From NCBI GenBank assembly GCA_937969125.1, contig CALBVA010000248.1, positions 1-7,866 of the forward strand: a stretch of 7,866 nt of DNA. Direction: 5' to 3'. Of this stretch, positions 6,668-7,866 are shown in pieces. Under the pieces are notes generated by a model. The model saw only the letters and a list, made by a program, of their open reading frames with translations, made no database searches and was not told the origin of the DNA. Source of the DNA: an uncultured Verrucomicrobiales bacterium. Its GTDB lineage: Bacteria > Verrucomicrobiota > Verrucomicrobiia > Verrucomicrobiales > Akkermansiaceae. The position numbers and the translations under genes are program-made. How positions within the stretch are numbered: the first letter of the stretch is position 1; the number at the start of each line of letters is the position of its first letter.

Positions 6668-7423
6668 TGTGACCGTCTCCCTTGCACTTGCGGCAAGGTA
6701 ATCCCGATTCATTTTGGCGATGTGGTCTGCGCTGATCTCCTTTGGACAGACTGCTTCACACTCGTATTGATTGGTGCAATTACCGAATCCTTCCTCGTCC
6801 ATCTGACGGACCATGCCGAGGGTGCGCTTATCTTTTTCAGCGTGTCCCTGTGGTAGGTGATTGAGATGCGAGATCTTCGCTGAGACGAAGAGCATCGCAC
6901 TGGAGTTTTTACAGGAGGCCACACAGGCACCACAACCAATGCAGGCTGCAGCGTCAAAGGCGGCATCGGCATCAGCCTTGGGAATGGGGATGGCATGGGC
7001 ATCTGGAGCCGAGCCAGTGCGCACGCCAATATAACCTCCAGCAGCAACAATGCGGTCGAAAGCGGAACGATCAGTTACGAGATCTTTGACGACAGGGAAG
7101 GCCTCGGCGCGGAACGGCTCGATCCAGATCGTGTCGCCGTCGTTGAACTTCCTCATGTGTAGCTGGCAGGTGGTGATTCCGCGTTCTTTCGAGTGGGGAA
7201 TTCCGTTGATAGTCATGGAGCACATGCCGCAGATGCCTTCACGGCAATCGTGGTCAAAGTGGATGGGCTCATTGCCGTCCTTGATGAGGCGCTCATTGAC
7301 GATATCGATCATTTCAAGAAAGGAAGCCGAGGTAGGAATCTCCTTGGCTTCGTATTCTTCGATACGGCCTTCGGCACTGGCGTTATCTTGTCGCCAGACT
7401 TTGAGGGTGAGATTGAGCAACAT
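6665..7423 (-). CDS. sdhB: succinate dehydrogenase / fumarate reductase iron-sulfur subunit
   Basis: This is the electron-transfer subunit of succinate:quinone oxidoreductase (complex II). It passes electrons from the FAD of SdhA to the quinone site in the membrane, at the cytoplasmic face of the inner membrane. The 252 residues contain the full ligand set. The [2Fe-2S] cluster has Cys60, Cys65 and Cys68 (CREGICGMC) plus Cys86. CIGCGACVASC holds Cys161, 164, 167 and 171. NCTNQYECEAVCP supplies Cys216, 222 and 226, whose spacing matches E. coli SdhB. Together the last two groups bind the [4Fe-4S] and [3Fe-4S] clusters. The sequence style (MLLNLTLKVWRQDN start, long insert before the second ferredoxin motif) resembles the Bacteroidota/Chlamydia-type enzymes rather than the E. 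coli type. It starts at ATG 7423, 61 nt after the sdhA stop, without a clear Shine-Dalgarno. The stop codon TAG is shared with the end of the inserted element. Confidence 0.97.
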   Translation of the reverse strand: MLLNLTLKVWRQDNASAEGRIEEYEAKEIPTSASFLEMIDIVNERLIKDGNEPIHFDHDCREGICGMCSMTINGIPHSKERGITTCQLHMRKFNDGDTIWIEPFRAEAFPVVKDLVTDRSAFDRIVAAGGYIGVRTGSAPDAHAIPIPKADADAAFDAAACIGCGACVASCKNSSAMLFVSAKISHLNHLPQGHAEKDKRTLGMVRQMDEEGFGNCTNQYECEAVCPKEISADHIAKMNRDYLAASARETVT

Positions 7424-7484
7424 GGGAATTTAAGTATGAGCTAATTTGAAATGAACGAATGAGCGACCTCGATCTTAAGCTTGT

Positions 7485-7866
7485 TCATTTGTAACTACGA
7501 ATCGAGGGCTGGACTTCCTCAAAGACGAGATCCTCTTTGTGAAGAACAGGGGGAGTGCCGGGCTCAGTGTGTTCCCAAGCCGAGACATATTGGAACTGGT
7601 CGTCGTGTCGCTTTGCCTCACCGGGCTGGGTGCGGCCGTCTTTGACTTCCTCATCAGTGTCAAAGAATTGGTGTTCCGATCGGAAATGCCCACCGCAGGA
7701 TTCTTCCCGATTCAGAGCGTCGTAGCAGAGGACTTCTGCGAAATCGATAAAGTCGGCAACGCGTCCAGCTTTCTCCAGTTCGGAGTTCAATCCGTTGGCT
7801 GAACCAGGAATACGAACGTTGGTCCAGAACTCACTCCGGATTTCCGGAATCCGTTTGAGAGCTTCT
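7485..7866 (-). CDS. sdhA: succinate dehydrogenase / fumarate reductase flavoprotein subunit, C-terminal part (5' end outside window)
   Basis: This is the last 127 residues or so of the FAD-binding catalytic subunit that oxidises succinate to fumarate. The frame is open to the window edge and begins EALKRIPEIRSEFW. It continues PGSANGLNSELEKAGRVADF, then ALNREESCGGHFRSEHQ, the conserved C-terminal helical region with the ES-GGHFR signature. The tail ends EDLVFEEVQPSIRSYK. The ending LHKEDL...RSYK is typical of the SdhA form found in Bacteroidota, Chlamydiota and relatives. The FAD-binding and catalytic Arg/His regions lie upstream, outside the window. The gene order sdhA-sdhB suggests an sdhCAB operon, with the cytochrome b subunit further upstream. 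Confidence 0.95.
   Translation of the reverse strand, partial: EALKRIPEIRSEFWTNVRIPGSANGLNSELEKAGRVADFIDFAEVLCYDALNREESCGGHFRSEHQFFDTDEEVKDGRTQPGEAKRHDDQFQYVSAWEHTEPGTPPVLHKEDLVFEEVQPSIRSYK

Overview
All confident genes in this window lie on the minus strand, so read right to left. The likely source is a Gram-negative bacterium, most plausibly of the Verrucomicrobiota. This is inferred from three things: a succinate dehydrogenase of the non-E. coli (Bacteroidota/Verrucomicrobia-like) type, an exported tricorn-type protease next to a NodT-type outer-membrane factor, and starts with weak Shine-Dalgarno sequences. The taxonomy is an inference, not a proof.

Right end (7866 to about 6200): the 3' end of sdhA, a 61-base gap, and complete sdhB. 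These are the flavoprotein and iron-sulfur subunits of succinate:quinone oxidoreductase. A 392-bp internally deleted IS630-family element (6274-6665) sits immediately behind sdhB. It has intact 22-bp terminal inverted repeats and a flanking TA duplication. Inside are three remnants of the transposase: the N-terminal helix-turn-helix region, the NQVE box with the catalytic Glu, and the C-terminal DPKPFIW tail. The insertion hit the TA of the sdhB stop codon and regenerated TAG. It now separates sdhB from what looks like its original terminator at about 6205-6238.

Middle (6114 to 5496): one gene for a Pro/Ala-rich, low-complexity protein with a single C-terminal membrane helix and no recognised family. 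A strong intrinsic terminator with a UUCG tetraloop ends it.

Left-centre (5437 to 816): a two-gene unit. The first gene encodes a 1080-residue exported tricorn-like serine protease (beta-propellers, PDZ, C-terminal S41-like catalytic domain) with an apparently complete catalytic tetrad. Its stop codon overlaps the start of the second gene by 4 nt (ATGA). The second gene encodes an outer-membrane efflux lipoprotein of the NodT/OprM type. Such close coupling suggests co-expression of a periplasmic peptidase and an outer-membrane channel, although no RND or membrane-fusion partner is visible.

Left end (670 to 1): a low-molecular-weight protein tyrosine phosphatase with canonical active-site residues, then about 180 bp with no confident gene. 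No CRISPR array, tRNA or rRNA was seen. The most notable item is the IS630-derived miniature element in the sdhB stop codon. No convincing new multi-gene system was found.
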